The position numbers and the translations under genes are program-made. Shown here piece by piece: positions 15,970-24,486 of a stretch of 64,000 nucleotides of DNA. Origin of the DNA: Planomicrobium okeanokoites (GTDB lineage: Bacteria; Bacillota; Bacilli; Bacillales_A; Planococcaceae); NCBI RefSeq assembly GCF_003428875.1, contig NZ_QQRS01000004.1:248001-312000 (forward strand). Direction: 5' to 3'. The stretch's first letter is position 1. Every line of letters starts with the position of its first letter. The notes beneath the pieces were generated by a model. The model was not told the origin of the DNA and did not search any database. It was given only the letters and a program-made list of their open reading frames with translations.

Positions 15970-16728
15970 ATGCCACAAATGAAATTGGAACCGCAGGTAT
16001 TTGCGGTCTTAAAAGATAAAATACAAATGATCAAATCACAGGAAGGTGCCATTTACCTGGTCGGGCCGATTCGTCTGCCGGTCAATCTGGACGGCGATAC
16101 AATTATTTTCAACTGGTATTGCTGGTTAAACCTTGAAGAAGTCACAGAAGACTACGAGAAAATCATTGAAAAGCTGTCCTCCGCCAATCTGGCTGAATAT
16201 CAGCAATCCAGCGTACTCGTCTATGGAGATTTTGAAAACAGCGAAGACGCTTTGATCCGTATGCATTCGATTTGCCATACCGGAGATATTTTCGGCAGTA
16301 AACGATGCGATTGCGGTTTCCAGCTGAAGCAATCGATGAAACGCATCGCACAGCATGGCAGCGGCGCCTTGTTCTACCTTGCAAATCATGAAGGCCGCGG
16401 CATCGGCTTGTTCAGCAAAGCGATGGCATATGTGCTGCAGGAGAACGGTTATGACACAGTCGAAGCCAATGAAAGCCTTGGGTTTGTAGATGATTCCAGA
16501 AGTTACGATGATGCGATAGCAGTATTAAGCGCATTGCGCACCAAACCTGTCACGTTAATGACCAATAACCCGAAAAAAGTGGACGCTATTGAAAAAGCCG
16601 GGTTGGCGATCGCTTCCCGCACTTCCTTATGGGGAGACGAATCTGAATATAACGCCGCTTACCTCGATACAAAAGTAAGACGTTCCGGCCATATCAAAGG
16701 GGAGGACAGCGTCCATGCCAAATCATGA
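15970..16728 (+). CDS. ribA: GTP cyclohydrolase II (RibA)
   Basis: A 252-residue enzyme that opens GTP to the first riboflavin intermediate. The zinc site is Cys102, Cys113 and Cys115 in RMHSICHTGDIFGSKRCDCG, and ANHEGRGIGL (139-147) and LMTNNPKK are the GTP-binding and catalytic landmarks. It lacks the DHBP synthase domain that is fused in Bacillus RibBA, but has about 60 extra N-terminal residues compared with E. coli RibA. GGGGGAATTTGA precedes the ATG. It overlaps ribD by 14 bases. There is no FMN riboswitch in the leader; Fur-like boxes take that place. Confidence 0.88.
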   Translation: MPQMKLEPQVFAVLKDKIQMIKSQEGAIYLVGPIRLPVNLDGDTIIFNWYCWLNLEEVTEDYEKIIEKLSSANLAEYQQSSVLVYGDFENSEDALIRMHSICHTGDIFGSKRCDCGFQLKQSMKRIAQHGSGALFYLANHEGRGIGLFSKAMAYVLQENGYDTVEANESLGFVDDSRSYDDAIAVLSALRTKPVTLMTNNPKKVDAIEKAGLAIASRTSLWGDESEYNAAYLDTKVRRSGHIKGEDSVHAKS

Positions 16729-17803
16729 GTTATATATGGATCTCGCGCTGAACAATGCACGGACCATGAAAGGGCAAACAGACCCTAACCCGCTCGTCGG
16801 CTCCGTCATCGTGAACCATAACCGTATTGTTGGTGTCGGCGCCCATTTAAAAGCGGGCGAACCGCATGCAGAAATCCATGCTCTGCGGATGGCCGGCGAA
16901 GAGGCGCACGGCGGTACGATTTATGTAACGCTGGAGCCCTGTTCCCATTTCGGGCGGACCGGTCCTTGCGCGCAGGCGATCATCGATGCCGGGCTTAAAA
17001 AAGTCGTGATTGCCGCTCTCGACCCTAACCCCCTCGTCTCCGGCAATGGTGTAAAAATGCTGGAAGAAGCGGGCATTGAAGTCGTTTCCGGTATCCGGGA
17101 GCAGGAATCCTTTAAAATGAATGAAGTGTTCAATAAATTCATCACCACTAAAAAGCCCTTTGTTACTTTAAAGGCGGCTTCAACGCTTGATGGGAAAATC
17201 GCGACCCATTCACTCGACAGCAAATGGATCACATCCGAAGATGCCCGCCGGGACGTCCATGAATTGCGCAGTGAGCATATGGCGATTCTTGTCGGCGTCG
17301 GCACAGTGATCGAAGATGACCCGGAGCTGACCGCACGCATCCCGAACGGCCGCAACCCGATCCGCGTCATTCTGGACTCTTCCTTGCGCTTGCCGCTGGA
17401 TTCCAAAGTGGCTGTGGACGGCGCTGCCGAAACCTGGATTTTCACGAGCCGGACATATGACCGCTCCAAAAAAGAGCAGCTGGAACATTCCGGTATCCGC
17501 ATCTTTGAAACTTCCGGTGAAACACGTACCGATGTGAACGATATGATGCGGATTCTCGGCGAAAACGGCATATCCTCTTTATTCATCGAAGGCGGCGGTA
17601 CGGTCAATTCCGCATTTCTTGAAAATGGACTGATCGATAAGGTGGTCCTCTATTTCGCCCCGAAGCTTGTCGGCGGCAAGAATGCCCCCACCTTCCTTGA
17701 AGGCAGCGGATTTGAGTTGATGAAAAATGCTGTCGATTTGGCAGACGGAGAATTTACGAAAATCGGTAAAGACTTTAAATTTACCGGTTACCCTGAAAAG
17801 TGA
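16715..17803 (+). CDS. ribD: bifunctional riboflavin deaminase/reductase (RibD)
   Basis: A 362-residue two-domain enzyme for the second and third steps after GTP cyclohydrolase II. The deaminase domain (1-145) binds zinc through His51 (PHAEIHAL, with catalytic Glu53), Cys76 and Cys85 (EPCSHFGRTGPC). The NADPH reductase domain (about 147-360) shows KAASTLDGKIA and the FIEGGGTVNSAFL loop. Its start lies inside ribA, implying translational coupling. No ribE, ribH or ribB is present, so this is a partial riboflavin cluster. Confidence 0.92.
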   Translation: MPNHELYMDLALNNARTMKGQTDPNPLVGSVIVNHNRIVGVGAHLKAGEPHAEIHALRMAGEEAHGGTIYVTLEPCSHFGRTGPCAQAIIDAGLKKVVIAALDPNPLVSGNGVKMLEEAGIEVVSGIREQESFKMNEVFNKFITTKKPFVTLKAASTLDGKIATHSLDSKWITSEDARRDVHELRSEHMAILVGVGTVIEDDPELTARIPNGRNPIRVILDSSLRLPLDSKVAVDGAAETWIFTSRTYDRSKKEQLEHSGIRIFETSGETRTDVNDMMRILGENGISSLFIEGGGTVNSAFLENGLIDKVVLYFAPKLVGGKNAPTFLEGSGFELMKNAVDLADGEFTKIGKDFKFTGYPEK

Positions 17804-17816
17804 GGAATCAGAAATT

Positions 17817-18389
17817 ATGAAATTCGGTTTTGATGTAGATGATACTTTAATCAATCTAAGAGAATATGCTTTTCATTATTACCAGGAAAAATTGGGTCAG
17901 AAAGTAGCTATTGACGTGTTCCATGAACTGGACCGCGTAGAGATCCATGAAGCGTTCGGCCTGACCGATGAAGAAGGCAGGAATATGTGGAATAAGTCAG
18001 TCGATTATATCTATTACACTGATTGTCCGACTTACCCGGGAGCAGTCGAAGTGCTGCAGCAGCTTAAAGCTGAAGGGCATGAAATCTACTATATTACGGC
18101 GCGCTCGGCAAAACACGGTGAAGACACAAAAGCCTGGCTGAAAAAACAAGGGTTCCCTGTAGAGGACGACCGCTTCTACTGCGGGATGAAAGATGATGAG
18201 AAAGTGAAAATCATCGAAGAACTCCAACTGGATTATTATTTCGATGACAAGCCTGAAGTGCTTGAAACTCTTGCGCGTGACGGATTGAATGTTTTTGTCA
18301 TGGACCAGTCCTACAACCGCCACATGAAGCTGCCGCGTTTCAGCAATTGGACAGAGCTGCATGAATTGATCAAAGATGAAATAAAATAA
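17817..18389 (+). CDS. HAD-family phosphatase (5'-nucleotidase-like)
   Basis: A 190-residue HAD hydrolase. The N-terminal FDVDDTL gives nucleophile Asp6 and Asp8; YYITARS is motif II and DYYFDDKPEVL motif IV. It resembles the deoxyribonucleotidase (NT5C) branch. The ATG at 17817 lies 14 bases after the ribD stop, and the sequence GTGAGGAATCAG sits before it, so it is co-transcribed with ribAD. Riboflavin synthesis needs a phosphatase for the ribitylamino-uracil phosphate, usually a HAD enzyme, and this gene is a reasonable candidate; that role is inference from position only. Confidence 0.75.
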   Translation: MKFGFDVDDTLINLREYAFHYYQEKLGQKVAIDVFHELDRVEIHEAFGLTDEEGRNMWNKSVDYIYYTDCPTYPGAVEVLQQLKAEGHEIYYITARSAKHGEDTKAWLKKQGFPVEDDRFYCGMKDDEKVKIIEELQLDYYFDDKPEVLETLARDGLNVFVMDQSYNRHMKLPRFSNWTELHELIKDEIK

Positions 18390-18426
18390 CCCGCTTGCCT
18401 TGGTTGGAACAACCGCACAGTTTTAA

Positions 18427-18456
18427 AACGGCCTGGATTTTCCAGGCCGTTTTTCT
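18427..18456 (+). terminator. Rho-independent terminator of ribA operon
   Basis: ACGGCCTGGA pairs with TCCAGGCCGT followed by TTTTCTATTT. Confidence 0.9.
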
Positions 18457-18523
18457 ATTTCCAGAATTTCATTTATCCCATTCTGTCTTCTTCACCCATT
18501 GCGCAATATCCCAAAGCTTCATC

Positions 18524-18555
18524 AAAAAAAGCTGCCAACAGATTATGGCAGCTCT
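18524..18555 (-). terminator. Rho-independent terminator
   Basis: Minus-strand AGCTGCCA pairs with TGGCAGCT followed by seven T, downstream of the 99-residue gene. A second hairpin GCCGATT/AATCGGC overlaps that gene's stop codon. Confidence 0.85.
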
Positions 18556-18569
18556 CAAACTCAGCCGAT

Positions 18570-18869
18570 TCAATAATCGGCGTTTTTTATTTTTTTGAAG
18601 ACGGTCACGAACGTCCCCGGATCATTTGGCACCTTGTAAGTGACAACACCTCTATGTGTATGCAGATAAAGAAGATTGGCATCATCCGAAAAAGACTTGT
18701 ACGAGATATCCCAGACATTGTTCAAGTTTAACGTAGCAGTGGGGGAAACAAGGACATCTTCATACAAATGAAGATCGAACTCGCTTGTGGTAATTTTCAA
18801 CTCTCCCGCTTCAATGGAACGTTCCGTATTGACATAAGTGATAGTGGACAATAAATTCGATTGCTCCAT
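18570..18869 (-). CDS. small beta-rich hypothetical protein
   Basis: A 99-residue protein I cannot name. It reads as alternating beta strands (STITYVNTE, ELKITTSEF, LYEDVLVSPTATL) ending with NLLYLHTHRGVVTYKVPNDPGTFVTVFKKIK, a pattern reminiscent of bacterial PH-like domains. The start at ATG 18869 is chosen because AAGGAGG and GGAGAA lie just upstream; a TTG eight codons earlier is less likely. It is divergent from the YwaF-like gene. Confidence 0.55.
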   Translation of the reverse strand: MEQSNLLSTITYVNTERSIEAGELKITTSEFDLHLYEDVLVSPTATLNLNNVWDISYKSFSDDANLLYLHTHRGVVTYKVPNDPGTFVTVFKKIKNADY

Positions 18870-19022
18870 TTCTCCGGAAGCCTCCTTCAACTCTTTGTAT
18901 GAAGTCTACCGCATTCCAAAAGCGTGGCGCAACCAACTCGGGCTGCGAAAAAGCAGATAGACGGCGCAACGGAACAAATGATACAATTTTCACACAAATC
19001 GATTTGACGGAGGCTCATGCGC

Positions 19023-19757
19023 ATGGACAGCTGGTTCGGTATAACATCCCAACATTATTTTACGCCGTTCTCAGCCAGCCACCTGACTGTGCTTGCCATT
19101 GCTGCTTTGGGTATATTCCTGCTGATCGTATTCAGAAAACAATTAATGTCCCGCCCCCTTCCATTCCAAGTTTTGCGCTGGATCTTGTTTTCATTATTAT
19201 TGCTGTCCGAAGTTTCCTATCAATATTGGACCATTTCAAACGGAATCTGGAATTTCGCCGGACATGTGCCCCTCCACTTATGCGGAGTGGCTTCGATTAC
19301 GGCCATGATCGGGTTGTTGACCATGCGCCGGAGCTGGATTCAGATTTCCTTTTTCATCGGCATTGTTCCTGCCTTTCTTGCGCTGGTCACACCGGACTTG
19401 CCATTTGATTACCACCACTTCCGTTTTTGGAAGTTTTTCGTTCATCACACCGCCATCCCTTGGGCTTGCCTGTTCCTGGCTTTGGCAAAACCTGAAACTA
19501 TTACGCTGCGTTCCGTTATCAAAGTCTTCTTATTGCTGGTCGCTTATGCGCTTGCCATCGGCTACCTGGTAAACCCGTTAACCGACGCTAACTACCTGTA
19601 CCTTATGCAGCTGCCAAATACCGTTACTCCTTTAAGCTTCTTCGGCGACGGCATCTGGTATTACCTGAATTTAGGCATCACGGCTTTGCTGCTGTTCCTG
19701 CTCCAGAACTTCCTCTGGAACCGTTATATCAATAAAGACAACAAAAGACTCCTGTAA
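19023..19757 (+). CDS. YwaF/TIGR02206 family membrane protein
   Basis: A 244-residue integral membrane protein with about seven helices. FTPFSASHLTVLA near the N-terminus, HVPLHLCGVASITAMIGL (about 76-93) and FDYHHFRFWKFFVHHTAI (about 125-142, histidine rich) are typical of the TIGR02206/YwaF family, whose function is unknown. The ATG at 19023 has GGAGG nine bases upstream; the ATG two codons earlier is too close to it. A terminator overlaps its stop codon. Confidence 0.75.
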   Translation: MDSWFGITSQHYFTPFSASHLTVLAIAALGIFLLIVFRKQLMSRPLPFQVLRWILFSLLLLSEVSYQYWTISNGIWNFAGHVPLHLCGVASITAMIGLLTMRRSWIQISFFIGIVPAFLALVTPDLPFDYHHFRFWKFFVHHTAIPWACLFLALAKPETITLRSVIKVFLLLVAYALAIGYLVNPLTDANYLYLMQLPNTVTPLSFFGDGIWYYLNLGITALLLFLLQNFLWNRYINKDNKRLL

Positions 19758-19773
19758 GGGGAGTCTTTTGTCT
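19743..19773 (+). terminator. Rho-independent terminator overlapping stop codon
   Basis: AAAAGACTCC pairs with GGAGTCTTTT; the stop TAA sits in the loop. Confidence 0.75.
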
Positions 19774-19790
19774 TTCCTGTATGGCCCTTA

Positions 19791-20708
19791 TCATTCCGTG
19801 TCAAAGTATTCGTTCGTCAGATCGCCATTGACGCCAATCCCTGCTGCACTGCCTTCTCCTGCAGCAATGATCAGCTGGGACGGCACGATCTGGGAAACAT
19901 CCCCTGCTGCATAAACGTTCCAGACGTTTGTCCGTCCGTAATCATCTGTAGCAATTCCGCCGTGATCGTTTATTTTGCAGCCAAGTTCTTTACCGAATGG
20001 AGTCGTGTGGCTCCATTCCGGCGTAGTAAATCCGCCTGCCCGATCTACCAGCGTTCCGTCTTCGAGCCTGACTCTGCGTAATTGCCCATTTTCGCCTTCC
20101 AGGCCATCGATCATTTCTTCATGAACTTTTATGCCTTTCGCTTCGAGTTTTGCTTTTTCATCTTCTTCCAGCCTGCCGACGCCATTTGTGAAAACGACGA
20201 GATCTTTGCTCCAGTTATATACTTTCTTGGCAAGCTCATAAACCATTTTATCAGCGATGATTGCCAACGGCTGATTTTGAATTTCCCATCCGTCGCAGTA
20301 CGGGCAACTGTACAAACTGGTGCCGTAAAATTTTTCAATGTCCGGTATATTCGGCAATTTTTCCTTTACTCCGGTTGCCAAGATGATTTTTACGCTATGG
20401 AAAGTGTCGCCATCCGCTGTTTCCAGCTGGTAATGGGTTTCAGTGATGCGCTTGATGCTGACAACCCTCTTTTTCTTTAGCTGTACACAATCATATTTTC
20501 CCACATCTTCGCGTCCAAGCTTTTTTAATTCCGATGGCTGAATGCCGTCCCGAGTCAGAAAGCCGTGTGCTTCCCATGTCACCAGGTTGCGTCCATGATC
20601 ATCATCAAACAGCAGTGTATTCCGCTTCGAACGGCCGAGCACCAAAGCCGCACTCAATCCCGCTGGTCCTCCGCCAATTATGGCACAATCATATATCAAG
20701 CCTTCCAC
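19791..20708 (-). CDS. thioredoxin reductase-like FAD oxidoreductase
   Basis: A 305-residue flavoprotein of the TrxB fold. GGGPAGLSAALVLGRS (about 12-27) binds FAD, YSCPYCDGWE (about 131-140) has the redox CxxC, and VYAAGDVSQIVPSQLIIAAGEGSAAG (about 264-289) is the C-terminal FAD motif. The NADPH Rossmann glycine motif that should follow the CxxC is degenerate: the sequence there is LAIIADKMVYELAKK. This puts it among TrxB relatives that may use another electron donor or none, so thioredoxin reductase itself is not assured. It stands between convergent YwaF and the hisC terminator. Confidence 0.8.
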   Translation of the reverse strand: MEGLIYDCAIIGGGPAGLSAALVLGRSKRNTLLFDDDHGRNLVTWEAHGFLTRDGIQPSELKKLGREDVGKYDCVQLKKKRVVSIKRITETHYQLETADGDTFHSVKIILATGVKEKLPNIPDIEKFYGTSLYSCPYCDGWEIQNQPLAIIADKMVYELAKKVYNWSKDLVVFTNGVGRLEEDEKAKLEAKGIKVHEEMIDGLEGENGQLRRVRLEDGTLVDRAGGFTTPEWSHTTPFGKELGCKINDHGGIATDDYGRTNVWNVYAAGDVSQIVPSQLIIAAGEGSAAGIGVNGDLTNEYFDTE

Positions 20709-20777
20709 CTCTTCCTAATTAAGCTTTTCCCGTGCTTTTTCCCGCATCTTCCAGTTCATAAACTCCATCAGAAAAAT

Positions 20778-20815
20778 CAAAAAAGCCGGCTCCCATCAAT
20801 CAGGAGCCGGCTTGG
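20778..20815 (-). terminator. Rho-independent terminator of hisC
   Basis: AAGCCGGCTCCTGA pairs with GGGAGCCGGCTTTTTT on the minus strand. Confidence 0.9.
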
Positions 20816-20817
20816 AT

Positions 20818-21927
20818 TTATTTTAATGGGTTCAATATTTCCGTTAATGTATCGATGAAAAATTCATTTTCTTCATCTGTACCGATGGTCACACGGATAT
20901 GTTCAGGCAAGCCCCAGGTTTTGCCGTAGCGAACGATAATCCCTTTCGCCATCAGCTGCTGATAAACCTCTTCCCCGTTTGCCCCTATTTGCACCAGGAT
21001 GAAGTTGGCAGTTGTTTCAGTGTACGGCAACCCCAGTTTTTCAAAGTTTAAGTATAAGAAATCGCGTCCTTTTCTATTGGCGTTGAATGATGCAGTGACA
21101 TGCTCCGTATCCGTAATTGCTGCCGAAGCTGCAATTTGTGCCAAAGTGTTGACGTTGAACGGCTCTTTCACTTTCAGGATGGATTTGATGATTTCTTCCG
21201 AAGAAATGCCATAACCGATCCGCACGCCGGCGATGCCATAGATTTTAGAGAAAGTCTGTAAAGCGATTACCGGCTGCCCCTCGGCTACAAATTCAAGTCC
21301 GTCGGTATAGTCTTCTTCATCGGCAAATTGGCTGTAAGCCCCGTCAAATACCACCAGGATATCTTTAAGCTCCGTTAATAAACGCGCCATTTCTTTCCTG
21401 GCGATATATGTGCCCGTGGGGTTATTCGGCGAACAGATATAGATGATTTTCGTTTTTTCAGTAATGGCTTCGAGGAGTTTATCTACATTATATTGAAAGC
21501 CTTCATCAAAAGGCACTTGTTTAACGACCGCTCCCATAATATGCGCTCCGAAATCGTACTCGCTGAATGACGGAGAAGGTACGATGATTTCATCCCCTTG
21601 TTCCAGAAAAGCTTCAGATATTAATGTAATCAATTCGTCAGCGCCGTTGGTCGTAATGACCTGCTGTTTTGCAACGCCGTATTGGTCGGCAATCGCCTGG
21701 CGCAGGACACTGGCGTCTGCATCCGGATAGCGGTTCAGGTCCGCAAGGCTTTCCTGAATGGCTTTGACTGCTTTTGGAGAAGGCCCTAACGGATTTTCAT
21801 TGGAAGCCATTTTGATGACACGGTCAAGCCCCAATTCCTTCTGCACTTCCCATATCGGCTTTCCAGGTGAATACGGCTGGATTATATCAAGTGTTTTACG
21901 TGTTTTGATATTGCTGCTTTTCGTCAT
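20818..21927 (-). CDS. hisC: histidinol-phosphate aminotransferase
   Basis: A 369-residue PLP-dependent class I/II aminotransferase. SNENPLGPSPKA (42-53) is the HisC substrate-binding N-terminus, CSPNNPTGTYI (165-175) the cofactor loop, and Lys228 in LQTFSKIYGIAGVRIGYG the Schiff-base lysine. It converts imidazole-acetol phosphate to histidinol phosphate, and in Bacillales often also serves tyrosine and phenylalanine synthesis. GGAGGAATTCG precedes the ATG. It stands alone, away from any his or aro genes, and no T-box leader is visible upstream. Confidence 0.9.
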   Translation of the reverse strand: MTKSSNIKTRKTLDIIQPYSPGKPIWEVQKELGLDRVIKMASNENPLGPSPKAVKAIQESLADLNRYPDADASVLRQAIADQYGVAKQQVITTNGADELITLISEAFLEQGDEIIVPSPSFSEYDFGAHIMGAVVKQVPFDEGFQYNVDKLLEAITEKTKIIYICSPNNPTGTYIARKEMARLLTELKDILVVFDGAYSQFADEEDYTDGLEFVAEGQPVIALQTFSKIYGIAGVRIGYGISSEEIIKSILKVKEPFNVNTLAQIAASAAITDTEHVTASFNANRKGRDFLYLNFEKLGLPYTETTANFILVQIGANGEEVYQQLMAKGIIVRYGKTWGLPEHIRVTIGTDEENEFFIDTLTEILNPLK

Positions 21928-22076
21928 TCGAATTCCTCCATGATGGTTATTATTATTGAAAGAAGTAATTAATTAATCATACCATCTTTTTGTATCATAG
22001 GAATACGGAAGTATTTGTAACCTTCGAACAAATGTGGTTTACTTTAACGAGAAAGATTGAAGAGGAGAATTGCACG

Positions 22077-22808
22077 ATGAAAAAGATGAAGTTAATGGCT
22101 TTACCCCTTTCTTTACTATTAATGCTTGGTGCTTGTTCAGACGAAGATAAAGCAGAAGAAACTTCTGAACCCGCGGAGTCAGAAGCAGTTCCGGAAACGG
22201 TAATTGATGAACCTGCTACGGATCTCGACTTGCCGGCTGCCGATGATGTAGTAGTTATCGTGAACGGCGAAGAAATCAAAGGCACTGTCTATAATAGTGT
22301 AGCCCGGCAATTGGAAAGCTCTGTTGCCACCCAGGGCAAGAAAGCCGATGATCCGGAAGTTGCGGAGCAAGTGAAAGAGCAAGCCATCTCTGTCATTGTG
22401 GGCAATAAATTGGTTATCCAGGATGCCATTGAGAAAGGCCATGAAGTGGATGAAGAAGTTTTGGAGCAACGTTTTGAAGATTTGAAAAATCAATTCGAAA
22501 ACGAAGAACAGATGAATGTTGCGCTGAAGAGAACCGGTTTCACATTGGATGATATGAAACAACAGCTGCGTGAGCAATTGATCTACGAAAGCTATCTTGC
22601 GGATGAAATAGAAGGCGCAGAAGTGACAGAAGAAGATCTTAAAGAAGCTTATCAGGGTTATGTCGACTCCACTGAGGGAGAAACGCCAGAATTCGAAGAA
22701 ATGAAGCCGATAATCCTCCAGTCCCTGGAAGACCAGAACGAAAAACAAGCAGTCTATGATCGCATTGAAGAACTGCGGGAAGCTGCTGATGTGGAAGTTA
22801 AAATTTAA
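22077..22808 (+). CDS. SurA-like / peptidyl-prolyl isomerase-type lipoprotein
   Basis: A 243-residue exported lipoprotein. The signal peptide ends in the lipobox LMLGACS (Cys20), followed by a Glu/Ser-rich linker (20-60) and a helical SurA N-terminal-like domain (about 60-180: VVVIVNGEEIKGTVYNSVARQLES, then ISVIVGNKLVIQDAIEKGHEVDEEVLEQRFEDLK in part). The parvulin catalytic domain seen in PrsA is absent or reduced: the remaining 60 residues are a single helical tail. It may be an extracytoplasmic chaperone without isomerase activity. AGAGGAGAATTGCACG precedes the ATG at 22077. Confidence 0.75.
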   Translation: MKKMKLMALPLSLLLMLGACSDEDKAEETSEPAESEAVPETVIDEPATDLDLPAADDVVVIVNGEEIKGTVYNSVARQLESSVATQGKKADDPEVAEQVKEQAISVIVGNKLVIQDAIEKGHEVDEEVLEQRFEDLKNQFENEEQMNVALKRTGFTLDDMKQQLREQLIYESYLADEIEGAEVTEEDLKEAYQGYVDSTEGETPEFEEMKPIILQSLEDQNEKQAVYDRIEELREAADVEVKI

Positions 22809-22818
22809 ATAATAGTAA

Positions 22819-22856
22819 GAAAAACCTCCAACCCGCTCGGTTGGAGGTTTTTTCTT
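22819..22856. terminator. bidirectional Rho-independent terminator
   Basis: AAAAACCTCCAAC pairs with GTTGGAGGTTTTTT between two convergent genes. Confidence 0.9.
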
Positions 22857-23139
22857 ATAAGGAAAGTTTATCGCGGCAGTATGCCTGCACTTCTGCTTCT
22901 TCATCGTCTTCAAGCGCAAACTCCATCGCTTTGCCCGTTTGCTTGTCCATGAAGTTATAATGCGCGATGCGGGCTCCACTTTCATCGGCAGCCATAATGA
23001 CACGCAGGTCAAGGCCGGCTTCTGTGTAAAGTTCATCATCTTCATCCACTTCGACAGTAAGCAAAAATTCGTAGCGATCGCTTTCCATTATTCCTGTTGG
23101 ATCATTGATTTTGTGAAATGTAAAATCGATAATTTCCAT
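22855..23139 (-). CDS. DUF6509-like small protein
   Basis: A 94-residue acidic, beta-rich cytoplasmic protein (MEIIDFTFHKINDPTGIMESDRYEFLL... with DEDDELYTEAGLDLRV). The arrangement resembles a small Bacillales family I know as DUF6509; function unknown. ATG 23139 has GGAGGTG six bases upstream; a GTG three codons earlier overlaps that site and is rejected. Confidence 0.55.
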   Translation of the reverse strand: MEIIDFTFHKINDPTGIMESDRYEFLLTVEVDEDDELYTEAGLDLRVIMAADESGARIAHYNFMDKQTGKAMEFALEDDEEAEVQAYCRDKLSL

Positions 23140-23308
23140 ATGGTCCACCTCCGTCTTATTTCTATTCTAGCCTTTTCCACTTCGTTTTAACAGCTTTAAC
23201 GGCAAATGCCTGCCTCACTTTCCCTTTACCTTCTTTGCACATTGTTTATTCATTAAAATAAAGGGAATAATAATAAGATAATGATAAATTAGAGGAGTGG
23301 AAATTTTA

Positions 23309-23956
23309 ATGGATGTTTTAGTAATTGGAGCAAATGGACAAGTAGGCAGAAATATCGTCAAGGAATTGGCAAATACAAATCATAATGCCGTTGCAATGGT
23401 CAGAAAAGAAGAGCAAAAAGCCAAAATGGAGGAGCTCGGCGTCTCCAAAGTAGTATTGGCTGACCTTGAAGAGGACTTCAGCAATGCTTTCGACAATGTC
23501 GATGCTGTAATTTTCGCAGCCGGTTCAGGTCCGAAAACCGGAGCTGAAAAAACGTTGACCATCGACTTATGGGGTTCAGTAAAAGCTGCAAAATACGCCC
23601 AGGATAAAGGTGTGAAACGCTTTGTTCAGCTAGGTTCCGTCGGATCCGATAATCCGGATGCGGGCGGCGAAGAGATGAAACCATATCTTGTGGCAAAACG
23701 CACTGCGGACGAACTTCTGCAGTCAACCAATCTCGATTACACTATTGTACGTCCTGGAGCTTTGTCGGACGAAGACAAAACAGGAAAAATCGAAGTGTCG
23801 ACAGAAGGTTTCAAGTCACTTGAAGGCCGTTCAATCCCTCGCGCGGATGTTGCGCATGTGCTTGTAAACGTATTGGAACGTGAAAACACATATGGCAAGG
23901 TATTTGAAATCCTGCAAGGTGAAGAAGACGCAGAAAATCAATTAGGGACTGTCTAA
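23309..23956 (+). CDS. NAD(P)-binding SDR-like protein (YhfK type)
   Basis: A 215-residue atypical short-chain dehydrogenase. MDVLVIGANGQVGRNIVKEL carries the NmrA/SDR-type dinucleotide motif GxxGxxG (6-13), NVDAVIFAAGSGPKTGAEKTL is strand 4, and PYLVAKRTADELLQSTNLDYTIVRPGAL (about 133-160) holds a YxxxK motif. Length and layout match Bacillus YhfK. Members bind NADPH and may reduce flavins or act as sensors; substrate unknown. The ATG at 23309 has GAGGAG upstream. Confidence 0.8.
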   Translation: MDVLVIGANGQVGRNIVKELANTNHNAVAMVRKEEQKAKMEELGVSKVVLADLEEDFSNAFDNVDAVIFAAGSGPKTGAEKTLTIDLWGSVKAAKYAQDKGVKRFVQLGSVGSDNPDAGGEEMKPYLVAKRTADELLQSTNLDYTIVRPGALSDEDKTGKIEVSTEGFKSLEGRSIPRADVAHVLVNVLERENTYGKVFEILQGEEDAENQLGTV

Positions 23957-24036
23957 TAGAGCAAGCTGAGAGCGGATGGATTTCCGCTCTCTTTTGTGTT
24001 AAAATGAGCATTACGATAATAGAGGACGTGATAAGC

Positions 24037-24414
24037 ATGATTAATATTCAACCACCAAAAGCTGATGTGACAATTACACAGCGCAAACAGGAAATTACAG
24101 GCGACGAAGCGGTGATCAAGCCATTGTACGGTTTCATCGACCTTCACGAGATTCCGCGCGATAAAGGCGGCATCATCCAATTCTTCAACCACAGCGGCGA
24201 ATTGCTGTTTGTCGGCAAAGCCCGCAAACTGCGCCAGCGTGTGAAAAAACATTTCGAGGACAATGTATCGCCACTTAAGAACCACCGTGACGAAGTGCAT
24301 CGCATCACTGTATCCATTGTGGAAGATCCGATGGAACGCGAAATTTATGAAACCTACCTGATCAACACGCAAAAAGCGAAATACAATGTGGATAAAGTCT
24401 TTTATCAGGAATAA
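24037..24414 (+). CDS. GIY-YIG-like nuclease domain protein
   Basis: A 125-residue protein resembling the GIY-YIG domain at the N-terminus of UvrC. GFIDLHEIPRDKGGIIQFFNHSGELLFVGKARKLRQRVKKHFED (about 38-80, cited in part) matches the pattern in which a Gly-Lys-(A/S)-x-x-L-R-x-R helix carries the catalytic Arg, and EREIYETYLINTQKAKYN holds the metal-binding Glu near the end. The canonical GIY is replaced by IIQ, so activity is uncertain. It lacks the UvrB-interacting and RNase-H-like domains of UvrC. ATG 24037 follows GAGGACGTGATAAGC. Confidence 0.65.
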   Translation: MINIQPPKADVTITQRKQEITGDEAVIKPLYGFIDLHEIPRDKGGIIQFFNHSGELLFVGKARKLRQRVKKHFEDNVSPLKNHRDEVHRITVSIVEDPMEREIYETYLINTQKAKYNVDKVFYQE

Positions 24415-24424
24415 AGAAATATTG

Positions 24425-24458
24425 AAAAACGGCCACCCACTAAGGTGTCCGTTTTTTA
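24425..24458 (+). terminator. Rho-independent terminator
   Basis: AAAACGGCCACC pairs with GGTGTCCGTTTTTT. Confidence 0.8.
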
Positions 24459-24486
24459 TTTTCTATAATACATAACTCCTCAATAA

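Noticed and set aside
16921..17607. 228-residue antisense ORF within ribD
   Set aside because: It lies wholly opposite ribD, which has full catalytic motifs, and has no ribosome site; an antisense shadow of the GC-skewed codons.
21928..22076. T-box or histidine-responsive leader for hisC
   Set aside because: The region upstream of hisC is short and lacks an AGGGTGGNACCGCG T-box motif; it is also shared with the divergent lipoprotein gene.
22179..23045. 288-residue minus-strand ORF opposite the SurA-like lipoprotein gene
   Set aside because: Composition (many Phe/His runs) is typical of an antisense shadow, and it spans a bidirectional terminator.
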